Positions 47,105 to 57,689 of a DNA stretch of 64,000 bases are shown in pieces. Numbering within the stretch: position 1 is the first letter of the stretch; every line of letters begins with the position of its first letter. Position numbers and translations under genes: made by a program. Location of the stretch: NCBI GenBank assembly GCA_003508835.1, contig PUFA01000072.1, forward strand, positions 7,352,501 to 7,416,500, in the 5' to 3' direction. Source of the DNA: Eonycteris spelaea. Lineage: Eukaryota > Chordata > Mammalia > Chiroptera > Pteropodidae. Below the pieces are notes generated by a model. It was not told the origin of the DNA. It saw only the letters and a list, made by a program, of their open reading frames with translations, and made no database searches.

Positions 47105-47345
47105 GGACCTGCGATTTACCAAGCTGACTCACGTTTTATTAACCTGCCACCCACAAAGGGAAGTAAATCAAAGAAGTCCACATTATCGAGCCTCTGGCCT
47201 CAGAAACACATACGGTGCCTTTGTTCCAAGTCCCCTGGCTGCGTGATGCAGCATAAAACGCGGCCACCTCTCGACGGCAACAGGTGCAAAATTAGGACGC
47301 TCAGGTAATTAAATCATATTTCTTCAGAGCCTTGAAATGCACTAG
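47105..47345. promoter_or_regulatory. Candidate conserved noncoding element
   Basis: Contains CTGACTCACG (AP-1/MAF-like), GTTTTATTAACC, GTGCCTTTGTTCC (SOX-like), GCGTGATGCAGCATAAAACG, CAGGTGCAAAATTAG and CAGGTAATTAAATCAT. No repeat resemblance. It borders the (GT)n at 47372. Confidence 0.
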
Positions 47346-47370
47346 GAGCCGGTCTGGTTTCCTCTGCTCG

Positions 47371-47371
<1 letters not shown>

Positions 47372-47436
<65 letters not shown>

Positions 47437-47440
47437 GTGT
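47372..47440. repeat. Long (GT)n microsatellite
   Basis: 69 bp of GT with one tt interruption at 47416-47418. It is the longest GT tract in the window. Confidence 0.
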
Positions 47441-47696
47441 TTACAGCAGATTTGCTTTCCTAATTTTCTTTTTCTCCTAACGATACTGAAATGAGTTTAC
47501 TTTTCTCAGTTCATACCCACGGGTCGACAAGGACTTGCCCCCCGAATGTGTTGGGAGGGGGAGGCAGAAGAGCCATCTCTGAATAAGAGCTTGGGAAGTC
47601 GATTGCCAAAGAGGGTTAGTATTCCTGTCAGCCGGCCTTTCTACTGCTCTCCTGGTTGATTACACTGCCTTCCTTAGCGATGCTTCCTGAGCCTGC

Positions 47697-47925
47697 GTCC
47701 CTCCCTCCCTTCCTCCCCCTTTCCTTCCTTCCTTCCTTCCTTCCTTCCCTCTCCTTCCTTCCTTCCTTCCTTCCTTCCTTCCTTCCTTCCTTCCCTCCCT
47801 CCTCCCTCCCTCCCTCCTCCCTCCCTCCTCCCTCCTTCCTTCCTTCCTTCTTCCTTCCTTCCTTCCTTCCTTCCTTCCCTCCTCCTTCCCTCCTTTCTTC
47901 CCTCTCTCCCTTGCTTTCTAACTTT
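47697..47925. repeat. Polypyrimidine (TTCC/CCTC)n tract
   Basis: About 230 bp of almost pure C/T on the plus strand made of ttcc and ccctcc units. It yields long artificial open frames on both strands. Confidence 0.
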
Positions 47926-47954
47926 TCTTCCTGATTTCATGTATCTTATGCCGT

Positions 47955-48290
47955 AGCCCATTCAGGCTGCTGTAACAAAATACCAAAGACCAGGTGACTT
48001 ATAAACAACAGACATTTCTTTCTCACAGTTCTGGAGGCTGGGGGTCCAAGGCCAGGTGAGGGCCCACTTCCGGGCTGCAGACTTCTCGCTGTATCTTCAC
48101 GTGGCGGAAGAGGCCAGGGATTTCTCTGGAGCCTCTTCCATAAGAGCACCGATCCCATTCATGAGGGGTCTGCCCTGGTGACTTGGTCACGTCCCAAAGC
48201 CCCCATCTCCCCCCACCATCACCCTGGGCCTTAGATTTTCAGTATATGGATTTTGGAGGGGCACGAACCTTTAGACCATAACACTCTATA
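47955..48290 (-). mobile_element. MaLR-type LTR (MLT1-like), reverse
   Basis: Contains cattcaggctgctgtaacaa, tttctcacagttctggaggc, gatcccattcatgaggggtc and ttttggaggggcacgaacc, the reverse order of the MLT1-like LTR at 10010-10625. Solo LTR. Confidence 0.
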
Positions 48291-48504
48291 TATGTCTCCA
48301 TCTACTTGTCTAGCTACTTATTTATCTACTTATTTAAATAATTTTCGAATTCTTGTGCTGGGCACTAGGAATTCCATGAAAGACGGAAAAATGGCGTTGT
48401 TCTTGCTGCGTGGCAGATCGCATTTATCAAAACCGGCTGTAAAAACCTCTCCATCCCATCCGCTCTTCCTCAATGTGGCCTCGCCACGCCCCCATCCAGA
48501 GGTG

Positions 48505-48965
48505 GAGTCCACGCCCCTTGAATCTGCGCTGGCCCCAGCGACGCACGCCTGTAGTTAGTGGAATGGAGCTGAAGTCGGGTGACGCCGAGCGCCGTCTAAG
48601 GCTGGATCAGAAAAGGCCACACAACCCCGTTCGGGCGCGGTAAGAAGTCCAAGTGCCCTCAGCCCACCATGGTAAGGGGGCCACATGGAGATGCCCCACC
48701 TGACCGACCAGCTGAGCTTCCAGCCAGTGGTGATCAGCTGCAAGGCGTGTGAGTGAGCCGTCTTGGGTGTCCGGCCCAGCCGAGCCTTCCGGTGACCACA
48801 GCCCTGGCTGGCTTCCGCCTGCAGCTGCGTAGGAGATCCAGCTGGGAGCGCCTAGCTGAGCTTTCTCCAGATTCCCGACCCACACACTCGTGAGCGAAAT
48901 GCAGTGGTTGCTTTAAACCGCTAAATTCGAGGATTGCACAGCCATAGGTGACTGGAACACGTCCT
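48505..48965 (+). mobile_element. LTR-like old element
   Basis: Contains ggtaagaagtccaagtgccc, gccacatggagatgcccc, gtgagtgagccgtcttgggt, agattcccgacccaca and an end at gctttaaaccgctaaattcg. This is a familiar mammalian LTR-type repeat (MLT1-like by memory); the exact family is not certain. Confidence 0.
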
Positions 48966-48969
48966 CATG

Positions 48970-49495
48970 GAGTTTACAGTCCAGTAGGAGAGACAGATAT
49001 TCAAGTCTCCTATGAATGAAACACAAACTTACATTTGAGGTCAGTGCTACGTTGAAAGCCTAGGAGAGTTCCTGGCCCGAGAGGTCAGGAACGTGACCCG
49101 AGGAAGGACGTGGGGGACCGACTGAGATCTCACGGGGAGCGAGAGTGCTCTGGCTTGAGCCAGAACACTGTGGCCGGGAGGAGATAAGGAAAGAAGGCCC
49201 AAGAAGCTGCAGGATGGGGAGCAAGCGTTGGCCAGAGGAGGGCAGGGTCCAAACCCCGCAGCGCCCCCCGCGTGCTAAGGATCTGGACATTTGGGAGGAG
49301 AGTGACAGGAAGCCGGCCACGGCAGGCATGGAGGCAGCAGCTGTGGGTGGTGGGTGGGTGGTTAATGAGCGTGGCAAGAACTCCCCTGGAAATGGTGCTT
49401 CTCGTTAAAGTGATGCGTGCAGAAAGCAATTACCGGTAGGACCGAGGTCCTTGTGGGGCCGCATGCCCACCCAGGGTCCGATGCCCACCTTTCCT
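48970..49495. other. Intergenic DNA, no gene seen
   Basis: The stretch catggagtttacagtccagt near 48967 resembles a short old repeat. Otherwise no recognisable element. Confidence 0.
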
Positions 49496-49499
49496 AGAA

Positions 49500-49620
49500 G
49501 AGGCCACTGCTCCCGTTTAATTGCATGACCTTGGATAGGTCACTTCACCTCTCTGGAGACGGGACTTGGACGGATGATTTATAGGTCCTTTCACATTCCG
49601 TGAATCTAAGAATCAATTCT
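49500..49620 (+). repeat. MIR SINE fragment
   Basis: Contains tgaccttggataggtcactt and cacctctctggagacggg, then a degraded tail. Confidence 0.
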
Positions 49621-49624
49621 CAGT

Positions 49625-49955
49625 GACTTCCCCGTCATGAATAAAAGCACTTGCTAAAACGTACATAAATAGATTAAATAGGCCAACGACATGAAATTAT
49701 ATTTAATATGATTCATTATCATAATGTGCTGTATACGAAGCTATCTCTTTTCTCCCTAAAGCCTGCCTTATTTTCTATGGCAACACAAGGGTCAAGCAAG
49801 GCAGCCACAGAGCAAAGGCCCCGTGGCTGGCTCTCTGGGAGAAGTCGGGCCCTGCCCATCTGCACTCTGGCCCCAGGTGCAGACACTGCCTGGCCAGCTA
49901 GGCTCACTCCCTAGGACAGGGACACACTCCGCACCCCAGTTCACAGCGCTTGGTT
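49625..49955. other. Intergenic DNA, no gene seen
   Basis: An AT-rich part (49660-49740) includes aattatatttaatatgattc. No recognisable gene. Confidence 0.
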
Positions 49956-49970
49956 AAGACCTGAACTCAG

Positions 49971-50184
49971 TCTGTGGCCACGCCACCCTGAACGAGCCCG
50001 ATCCCGTCTGATCTCGGAAGCTAAGCAGGGTCGGGCCTGGTCAGTACGTGGATGGGAGACCACATCCACCTAGGAAGACCACCTGTAGGCATGAAAAATA
50101 AAAAATAAGGGATTGTAAGCTGACAAGGTCCTTGCAATCTGTGAGGTCAACCAATGATTACCTCACCTAAAAAAAAAAAAAAAA
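49971..50184 (+). mobile_element. 5S rRNA-derived SINE, copy 2, with target duplication
   Basis: The 5' 120 bp (to 50090) is a diverged 5S rRNA sequence: tgatctcggaagctaagcag, then ggtcgggcctggtcagtacg and tggatgggagacc, so boxes A, IE and C of the type-1 internal promoter are largely intact. A small insertion and changes near 50062-50080 mark it as non-functional rRNA. The non-5S 3' body (50091-50168) matches copy 1 at 10207-10445, then a 16-A tail. The flanks aagacctgaactcag (49956-49970) and aagacttgaattcag (50183-50197) are an imperfect 15-bp target-site duplication with two transitions, giving precise ends. This class is known from fruit bats; transcription would be by RNA polymerase III. 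Confidence 0.
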
Positions 50185-50259
50185 GACTTGAATTCAGAAC
50201 CGCGGAGAATGTGGAGAATGTGGGGGACAGCGGAGCACCTGGGTCTGGAGGCGTTTACC

Positions 50260-50420
50260 CTCTGGGGCCTTGGCCTCATCCCCTCAGCTCGGGGAGCAGC
50301 AATTTCCCCTGACCAGGAGATGAAAACACCTACCTGCCTACCTTAAAGGGTCGATGCACAGCTCAAATGAGATAAGCCCACAGGGTGCCACACGCCCTGT
50401 GTGTGCCTGGGGCACAGCAC
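50260..50420 (+). repeat. MIR SINE fragment
   Basis: Contains ggggccttggcctcatcccc, tgaaaacacctacctgccta and gctcaaatgagataagccca, a forward MIR. Confidence 0.
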
Positions 50421-50424
50421 GTGC

Positions 50425-51120
50425 CGAGCACAGGCCCACGGGTGCCACTTCATTCCATTCCTCAGGGAACTGAGGCCCCTCGCAGCTGGGATGACGCACG
50501 CCAACCCCCCACACGAGCGTCTGCCGCATGTGTTTATGCCTGAACCGGCCGTTCGGAAAGCATAGAGACGGCGCGGCTGCTCTCCATCATCCCTTTGGCC
50601 GTTTTTATACAGTCCGCAGTCAAAAAAGAAAAAAGAAAAACAACAAGCCCAAGACACCCATGCCCAGGGGGTTCGAATGGCATTTGGCGCTACCTTCTGG
50701 ATAGCCAGCAGGCCTTGCTCTGTGCGGGAGGCATGCTCTGGGCTCATGCGTGCACACGCGCATACACGTGCGCACACACTCACACACACACACACACGGA
50801 CACGCAAATAACTCATGGCCGAGACGGTGCCTGGAAAATTAACTCCCGTTTCCTTGACACAGTCCTGCTCCGCTTTCCAGGATGAAAAACATATCGCCTC
50901 CCCCAGCGGTGGCCTCTTTTCCCTCCCTCCCTCCCGACAGGGGCAGGAGGTGAGGCTGCGGGGAAAGGGGGGGGGGACAGGGAGGAGGTTGTGCACGAGA
51001 AGGTTGTATATTCTCAGCCAGCACTCCCAGCCCCTGGCCCGCCAGGCCCCTCCCGGGCTGGAGCCGTGAGCCATGCGTCTTCGGAGCAGGCAAGAGAAAA
51101 TGGTTGCGTCTCGATCCATC
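50425..51120. other. Intergenic DNA, no gene seen
   Basis: Contains a (CA)n tract at 50772-50797 and a G run at 50968-50976. The 258-codon minus open frame (50343-51119) crosses the CA tract and a MIR, so it is noise. Confidence 0.
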
Positions 51121-51124
51121 GAGA

Positions 51125-51345
51125 CAGTAAATTTTTTGAGTCCCTATAAGCTAAAATCAATATTGGCACAACTGTGTGTCATTAAAAACTAAATGCACAT
51201 GACAAAGCCAAACTGCTGCCTATTAAACAAATGAGTTTTCTCTCTGCACAGGCACAGCGGGTTATTAAATTCTTTATTACAGGAACATCGCCATTTGAAG
51301 GGGGTAAAAATACGTCCTTATGAGTCATCTGTATGTGTGTAGCAG
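51125..51345. promoter_or_regulatory. Candidate conserved noncoding element
   Basis: Contains CTAAAATCAATATTGGCAC, GTCATTAAAAAC, CTATTAAACAAATG, GGGTTATTAAATTCTTTATTAC, GCCATTTGAAGG and TTATGAGTCATC (AP-1-like). No repeat resemblance; AT-rich against GC-rich flanks. Enhancer role inferred. Confidence 0.
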
Positions 51346-51579
51346 CACGGCCTTCCCGTGCTCCCTCGAAGACGCCCGGGCGGTGCTCGACCCCCGCCCC
51401 TCCCACGGGAACACGTGGCTCCTCTGAGCTGTCGGGAGAGGCAGAGAGAGAAGGCTGAGGTGACGCCTGACCCTCACTCACATGCCCGTCCGCTCGTGGC
51501 TCTACTGATTCGGTCAACAAATACTTATTGCACACCTACTATGTGTCAGGCCTTCCGCTGAGTCCTCGGGATACAACGG

Positions 51580-51638
51580 TGAATAATAATAATTATTATA
51601 ATAATAAATAATAACAACAACAACAACAACAAAACAAC

Positions 51639-51677
<39 letters not shown>
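51580..51677. repeat. (AAT)n/(AAC)n microsatellite
   Basis: About 98 bp of aat units with an inner aac block (51612-51640). It follows a MIR-like end (acaaatacttattgcacacc, tatgtgtcaggcc) at 51515-51575. Confidence 0.
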
Positions 51678-51678
<1 letters not shown>

Positions 51679-51679
51679 G

Positions 51680-53030
51680 CCTGGTCCATTTGCCCAAGCC
51701 AGTCTGGCCACTTTAACCAATCAGCTGAGACATTTGCAACTCCATCTCACGAGACAAGATGCCAGTGGCCTCAAAGCCAAGGACATTGGTTTTCTCACCT
51801 AACAGAAAGCCTGGAGGTTAAGTGGCTCCAGGGTTGTGTCACAAGTCAGGTGCAGGGCGACCCTTGTATCCTCCTGGTCACAAAACGGCTGCCATAGCTC
51901 CCAACGTCTTGACTGCACGCAGCCACATCCAACAGCGGGCGGGTTCTAGTGCCGCATCTCATTGCAGCAGGAGGCGAAACCTCTTCCAGAAGGCTCAGCA
52001 GGTCTGTTCGGTTCCCACTGGCCACAGGTGGTGCCTCTGCTCAAGTCCTTGCCGTAAGGGCGGCTGGCGTGTGGCCTGCGGAGAATAAGTCTGAATCATG
52101 GGTCAGGGCCTCCCCTACCTCTCTGAAAAAGGCTTCTCTTCCTATTTTCCGAGCCTCTGTGATTCTCTTGGCCCCTCGGCTCCTCGCTGCCCCTGAGCCT
52201 GCTCGCCCTGCCTTGGTTCCCGCCTGTGCCGCGTGTTTCCTGCCCGCGCTTCTAGACCTTCTCCACCTCACCTCACACCTCGCTCTGTGCTCCGAGGAGC
52301 TGACTGTCCTTGAGAACTTTGCATTCTGGCTTCAGGTGGGACCGGCCGGTGGGAGGCACGCTGGAGATCAGAGGATGAGGGGGGTGGGGTGTCTGACGCC
52401 CCAGCTCTGCCCACGCAGTGGCTGAGGCTGCCCATGTCCCTCCACCCAAGGCCACAGCTCCTGCTGGGCTTCTCGATCCTGGTCACTGTCCCCTCACCTT
52501 ACCACTCAGGCCTTTGGATCTCCCTTAAGTCCACCCTCTCCTACATTCTCCCAATTGCCCTCCCTGAGCTCGCCATCTGTTTCCTGCCAGCCCGGCTGAC
52601 AGCCCGGGCCTCCACCACGATCCCGAAATCCCACTGGCCCGGATGAGCATATAGACCCACTGATGTGGCACGGCCTGGAGCTTCTGCTGCCCTTCGGGGA
52701 TGGACGAGGAAACTGAAAAGGTAGAGGAAGGAGACGAAAGAGAAGATTTTCAAGGATGAAGAAGTTAGAAGACGAATGGGAGCCTTCCTGACGAGTCCCA
52801 GCTATCCCTGCCGGAGTGTCCGGGGCTTCGCTCCTCCCGTTTCCATGGAGAAGGTGTGGACAAGAGCAGGAGGGCCGGTCAGCCGTGGCGCGTGCCCCTG
52901 GCATCACTCGTTTGCACCGGGAGGTGACCCGCCTCCTCTGCCTCGGCGGAGGGTCACGTACCCCTCTCAGCCAGGTCCCAGGAGCAGTGACTCAGGACAA
53001 CGGCACCTGCGCGAACGTTGTGGCTTTTAA
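51680..53030. other. Intergenic DNA, no gene seen
   Basis: GC-rich, pyrimidine-rich around 52130-52300 and 52430-52580. The style is that of decayed L2, but I cannot place it. No exon recognised. Confidence 0.
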
Positions 53031-53034
53031 TTTT

Positions 53035-53215
53035 CACGGCAGCCAAGCAAAGTAGACATCCTGGTCTCCCTTTTACAGATGAGGAAACTGAGGCACAGAG
53101 GTGTTACATGTCTTGCCCACGGCAACATGTTCTTCCTAGCGGGCCTTGGACCAGAACCGGACCCCCTGGCTAATTTCCGTGCTCTTGCCTCGATGCTCTA
53201 GCTTCTGGTCGCTGC
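53035..53215 (-). repeat. MIR SINE
   Basis: Contains tttacagatgaggaaactga, ggcacagaggtgttacatgt and gtgctcttgcctcgatgctc, a well-preserved reverse MIR. Confidence 0.
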
Positions 53216-53219
53216 TCCG

Positions 53220-54840
53220 AACGACCTTGGGCTTGAGACGCTGAACCGAGGGCCTTGTTCTCCTAGTGAAATAGGATGATGGCTCTTTCTCGATTCACAG
53301 ATAGAATACGTTAGTGCATATAATTTCTTCGATTATCCGGCCTTTCTCCAGATTTTTCCGGTCCTTCGACGCTCACCTTATCATGGAGACGAGAATCTCA
53401 TATGAAGTGGGACGTGGTTTACTGCCGCGTTACCTCGTGAAATCCAGTGTCTCCGTACCGCCCAGCGTTCTGCACGGATTATTGTGTATTTCTCCATTGC
53501 TTTATGCTCAGATTAGAGGCTCGAAATCATTTCCCCACGACTTTTTTTTTTTTTTTTCCGGACTCCGAAAGGTTACTCTAGACCCGGGACACCAAATCGA
53601 TTTTATTTCAGGTTCTCGCACGAATGAACTGGCCGTGTCTCTAGGAATGCTGACAGGCTGCGTCTGGACTTGGGGGAAAGAGATCGGGGCTCCATTAGCT
53701 ATGCCTGCCGTGGGCCCGGGGGCTGCAACTGCAGACATGCTTGCCGTCTGTTCACACACCCTCACCCAGGCCTGTCCCTCCGACAGAAGAGAAGCAGCTG
53801 GTTTGAACCTGTCTCGGTTCGGGCACCCCTTAGAATGACAAAGGTGTGCGAGAGGGGTCGCGCTGGCTTCGTTTCCCTCGCCTGCGTTAAGTGGCAATGA
53901 TGATGGCATCGAAGATAATCGCATAGCATTATTCACACATTTTTTTAAATAGCCACGACAATGGCCAAGCTCCATCTGCAGACCGGACCTCTACCCAGCA
54001 AAGGGCAATCGTTTGGTTTATAAAGATGAGAACATCGTTGGCACAGAGCCCACAGAGCCTCTTTGCTCGAGAGTCTCTCTGAAGGGCACACGGCAGTTGG
54101 AGGGTGGGGAGAGCTGGGTTCTCTGCTGGAAGGTGAAGCGGGGAGGCTAGCTGGAGAGAAGCCCCATTGTCCAGGAAGTTTAGGGGTGCGTGGAAGCAGT
54201 GACCCCTTCTGGCCAACAGAGGAATGACATGGGCTTGCTAGTGAGGGGTGACTCACTGAGGATGAGGGGCCGAGAGGGTCATGGCAGGAAATGTACTGAG
54301 GAAAGGATTTCTATCACGACTTGTCTCATCAGTCATTTATATGAGGAGGGTGTGAGTGTGACAGCAAACCCTGGACACTCTTATCTCAAAGGGGCCGGAA
54401 GGGAATTAGGGTGATGAGGGTCGGGGTGCTGGGTGGGGTCCAACAGCAATATTTTCTGGTGCTTCATCTGCCATTGAGACTCTTGGGGACAGTCCCTGCC
54501 ATCTCTGGACAGAGTGGGCTGCCCTGGAGGCTGTCGCAGGACAGGGCCCCGAGGTGCCCTGTATCCGGCCACCCCCCGGCCGTGAGCCGGGCACTTCGGG
54601 TTGTTCTGTCAGCCCCTCCATGCCTCCCTGCCATTCTGCGAGAAGGCGCCTCCGTTCCTGGCCTACCTGCTCTACCTGCCACCTCTCACGTGTCCTTCAG
54701 GGCGTCCCAACTGCCACCTTGTTCTCCAGAGTTGACCACTTTCTCATCTACGTTCCTGCCACATTGTGTTATGTGGCTGAGCACCCGGTGTGAGCAGCAT
54801 TCATTCGTAGAATGATAACCTTCCATTTAAAAAAGAACAG
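53220..54840. other. Intergenic DNA, no gene seen
   Basis: 53280-53680 is notable for many CpGs in an AT-rich context and a T run at 53542-53558. No gene, promoter or clear repeat recognised. Confidence 0.
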
Positions 54841-54844
54841 CCAT

Positions 54845-55000
54845 GAATCGTTGGGCACTCATTGGGGATGATCTCATTTCGTCCTCATGACACTTGGTGA
54901 CGTGAGTGCGATTATAATCCTATTTAATGATGCAGAAATGGAGGGTGAAGAAGGAAGGCTAACTTATCCACCGCCACACAGCTGCAGCGGGCCTCCAAAA
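54845..55000 (-). repeat. MIR SINE
   Basis: Contains gatgatctcatttcgtcctc, gattataatcctatttaatg and tgcagaaatggagggtgaag, then ccgccacacagctgcagc, a reverse MIR. Confidence 0.
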
Positions 55001-55004
55001 AGGC

Positions 55005-55200
55005 AAAAAGCCTAATGTGTGGCATTTGCCAATTTCCATGGTGTAAATGTTCCAAAAATGGTAATTTCATGCTGCCAATGCTTTCATAACGGGTCCGCGT
55101 TATTCCTGAAAATTTAGCGATTGATTCTTGCAAGCCGGCACGAGCCAGCGTGAGCTGTGGGGAGCCCGTATAAGCTGGTAGAGCTGGTTCCGATGGTCGC
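55005..55200. promoter_or_regulatory. Candidate conserved noncoding element
   Basis: Contains gccaatttccatggtgtaaa, TTCCAAAAATGG (CArG-like), aatttcatgctgccaatgc and GCGATTGATTCTTGC in non-repeat DNA. Weak to moderate candidate. Confidence 0.
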
Positions 55201-55204
55201 TGTG

Positions 55205-55790
55205 ACTGCCACGTCCATCTGCAGGAACTAGACTGTGGGCTACTCAGGAGCGGCAGCTGGGTTTTACCTATCTGTGACCTCCAGTGCGCTGCTTAGTAAC
55301 TAAGTGCCTCGCACTGGAGTTGAATAGATACTAAATTATTAATGTGTGTTGCAACGAGTCAGATTTCTGAGCAGAGAGAGGAGGGGCAGAGGGCCACCTG
55401 GACAGAGCTGCCTCTGCTGGACACTGCCTTTCTCCTCCTCCCCTGAGTCAGACACGGGCGGAGAGGCTCAGATCCCTTTCCTGAGGTCTGTTGGGTCAGA
55501 AGAAAAGGAAAGAACAGAGAGCAGTGGTGGGAAGGGGCCGGGGCTCAGACGGGGAAGTGAGCTCGGAGGCTGTGGGCTGCCGGGGGCAGCAGAGACCTCT
55601 GGGCTGGGAGCAGACCTCACGTCTGGGCATCCGATAGGATGAAGCCTCTGGAGAATGGGGGCGTATGGCCTCAGGTGCCTGTTCCCCCAAACCTGCCAGC
55701 ATCCAACTCTCTTAGGACAAGCAGGGGCTGCTGCATGCCAGGCGGCGGACAACTTAGCTGTAACCCTGGTCAGGCCAGATCTACAGAGCG
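55205..55790. other. Intergenic DNA, no gene seen
   Basis: No recognisable element. A weak MIR-like word (agtgcctcgcactgg) lies near 55302. Confidence 0.
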
Positions 55791-55794
55791 AGGG

Positions 55795-55796
<2 letters not shown>

Positions 55797-55841
<45 letters not shown>

Positions 55842-55872
55842 CGTGAGAGCGTGCGTGTGTGCAGGTGCGTGT

Positions 55873-55913
<41 letters not shown>
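55797..55913. repeat. Compound (GA)n-(GT)n microsatellite
   Basis: GA run at 55797-55839, a mixed GT/GC spacer, and a GT run at 55874-55913, all purine/pyrimidine-biased. Confidence 0.
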
Positions 55914-55914
<1 letters not shown>

Positions 55915-56310
55915 TCACAGGCCTTTATCCTGAGGCCAGAACAAGATACCAACGGTTAGCAGCAGAAGAGCTACCTAGAGTGATAACACCCGTTTGCCTG
56001 TGCCAAGGCCGGGAAGCGAGGACCCGGGGAGGAGACTTCCGGAGCGGGCTGGGGTCCCCCCGGGGGCCCGCGGGAAGACACACGCTGTCAAGGCCTAGAA
56101 CCGGTCCTGCGCCAGGTAACAAGTGCAGGGAACAGCAAGCGCCAGGGTTCACCAGGACAGCGGTCCTCGGCCTCGGTGCGCATTCACGTCGCCAGGGGCA
56201 GAGCCGGCTTCACGGGCCTGTGACCTGTGCCGCGCACCCGTTGGGGGTCGCGCTCCGCCGTTGCCATCCTGAGATTCTTCATCCCTTTTGAACAAAGGCC
56301 CCTGCGTCTG
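55915..56310. other. Intergenic CpG-rich DNA, no gene seen
   Basis: 56155-56240 could be a CpG-rich fragment of a MER5-type repeat (cagcggtcctcggcctcggt). Not certain. Confidence 0.
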
Positions 56311-56314
56311 CATT

Positions 56315-56465
56315 CTGCACCGGGCTCTGTACATGATGTAGCTGGTCCTACCTGGGGGGCTTGTTGAAACCCACCATACGGGGCTCTTCCCCCAGAATTC
56401 TGATTCCGGGGGTCTGGGTGGGGCCCGGGAATTTGAATTCCTGACATGCTCCCAGGTGTGAGCTG
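56315..56465 (+). repeat. MER5A-like hAT-Charlie element
   Basis: Contains tacctggggggcttgttgaa, cccccagaattctgattccg and ggggcccgggaatttgaatt, a forward MER5 copy. Confidence 0.
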
Positions 56466-56469
56466 AGAA

Positions 56470-57235
56470 AGTTCTCTGAGCAGGAGGACTGGAGTAGCGC
56501 GATGGGATGACGGAGGGGAGGCAGCTCAGGCAGCTCTGGGCCAGGTCACAAAGGGCGCAGTGAGGGCACATGAGCTCAGACCTTCCTGTCTCGGGGGCCA
56601 AGGAGCCAAAGCCCAGCTCCAGCCTTCAGCGGGTGGGGAAGAATTAAGAAACGAGTGTGTGAAAAGGGACACACGTGATGCTAAGATTTAGGGTAAAAGA
56701 GAGTTTGAAGTAGGCTGAGCTTTTAATTCAAACTGAGGGAACTGAGTCACGTGAACGCGCCCATGGGTTCAGGAGGGAGCCGTGGACAAGAGCTCCCCGC
56801 AGTCTGGGACAAAGGCGGCGAACAGGCTGCCGACGTCGATGGTGTCTGTTGGGTGGTCTGAGCCGGAAGAATGGCGAGAGGAACGTTTTGAACTCCAAGG
56901 ACGTGGGAGGGTGGCATCCTGCAGGTGTCCCACAGCTGAGGGGAGGCCGGGGGCGGGGCACTTATGCCCAGAGGAGGTCCTGGGACTACCCCTCAGCACA
57001 TTCTCTGCCACAAAGTCATCTCTCGCTGACCTGCGCTGCAGCCTGGAATCCCACGGGGCAAGTGCTGTTTATTCCAGCTGAAGTCAGAGGTTTTAACGGA
57101 AGATTACAGACAGACCCCTAGGGAATCAATGAACGGGCTCTGCTGAAATTGTTTGCGAAATTTACTGTGAGTTATATGTGCATTTTCTTTTCTGGGAAAG
57201 AGGGTGCACAGCTTGCATCAGATTCTAACAGGATT
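56470..57235. other. Intergenic DNA, no gene seen
   Basis: Nothing recognised. Open frames here lack any family resemblance. Confidence 0.
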
Positions 57236-57239
57236 CTAT

Positions 57240-57685
57240 GAGGCCCCTTGTAAAAAAAATTTGCCTGAAAGCAGATTATTCAAGAAATGGCATTGGGATA
57301 ACTGGCTAACCTTTTTTTGGAGGGGGAATCAAGCTGGATCCTCATTTAATTTCTTACATCCAAATCCATTCCAGGTGGGTCAAGGATTTCCATGTTCAAG
57401 AAGAAATGAAGCAATAAAAAGTTACAGATGACATTTCGGTAACCACGTTTAGAACCCTGGAGATGAAACCAGTTTTCCAAGCAGGACACAGAATCCAGAA
57501 GCCATGTAGGAAAAGGTCGATTCATCGAATACGAAAAAGTAAAACTTTAATGTGGAGAAAATAAAGAGCAGGGACAAACTGAGTGCAAAGGACAAGGGAC
57601 AAACAGGGAAAAACTGTTCACAGCACAAAGCAAAAGACGAGAAGCCACTTTACTGATACGACCAAACACAAAGATTCGCGTACAA
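57240..57685 (+). repeat. L1 ORF2 3' fragment
   Basis: Contains aagaaatggcattgggataa, ctggctaacc, catccaaatccattccaggt, gtcaaggatttccatg, agaatccagaagccatgtag and aaaaggtcgattcat, in L1 ORF2 order. CpGs become frequent after 57480. Confidence 0.
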
Positions 57686-57689
57686 CGTG

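Noticed and set aside
47656..47961. Open frames of about 92-95 codons through the C/T tract
   Set aside because: They are translations of ttcc/ccctcc repeats (Ser/Leu/Pro on one strand, Arg/Glu/Gly/Lys on the other).
49971..50090. Functional 5S rRNA gene
   Set aside because: Internal insertion and base changes near 50062-50080, a non-5S 3' extension, an A tail and a target-site duplication show a SINE.
50343..51119. 258-codon minus-strand frame
   Set aside because: It crosses a CA microsatellite and a MIR fragment and shows no domain.
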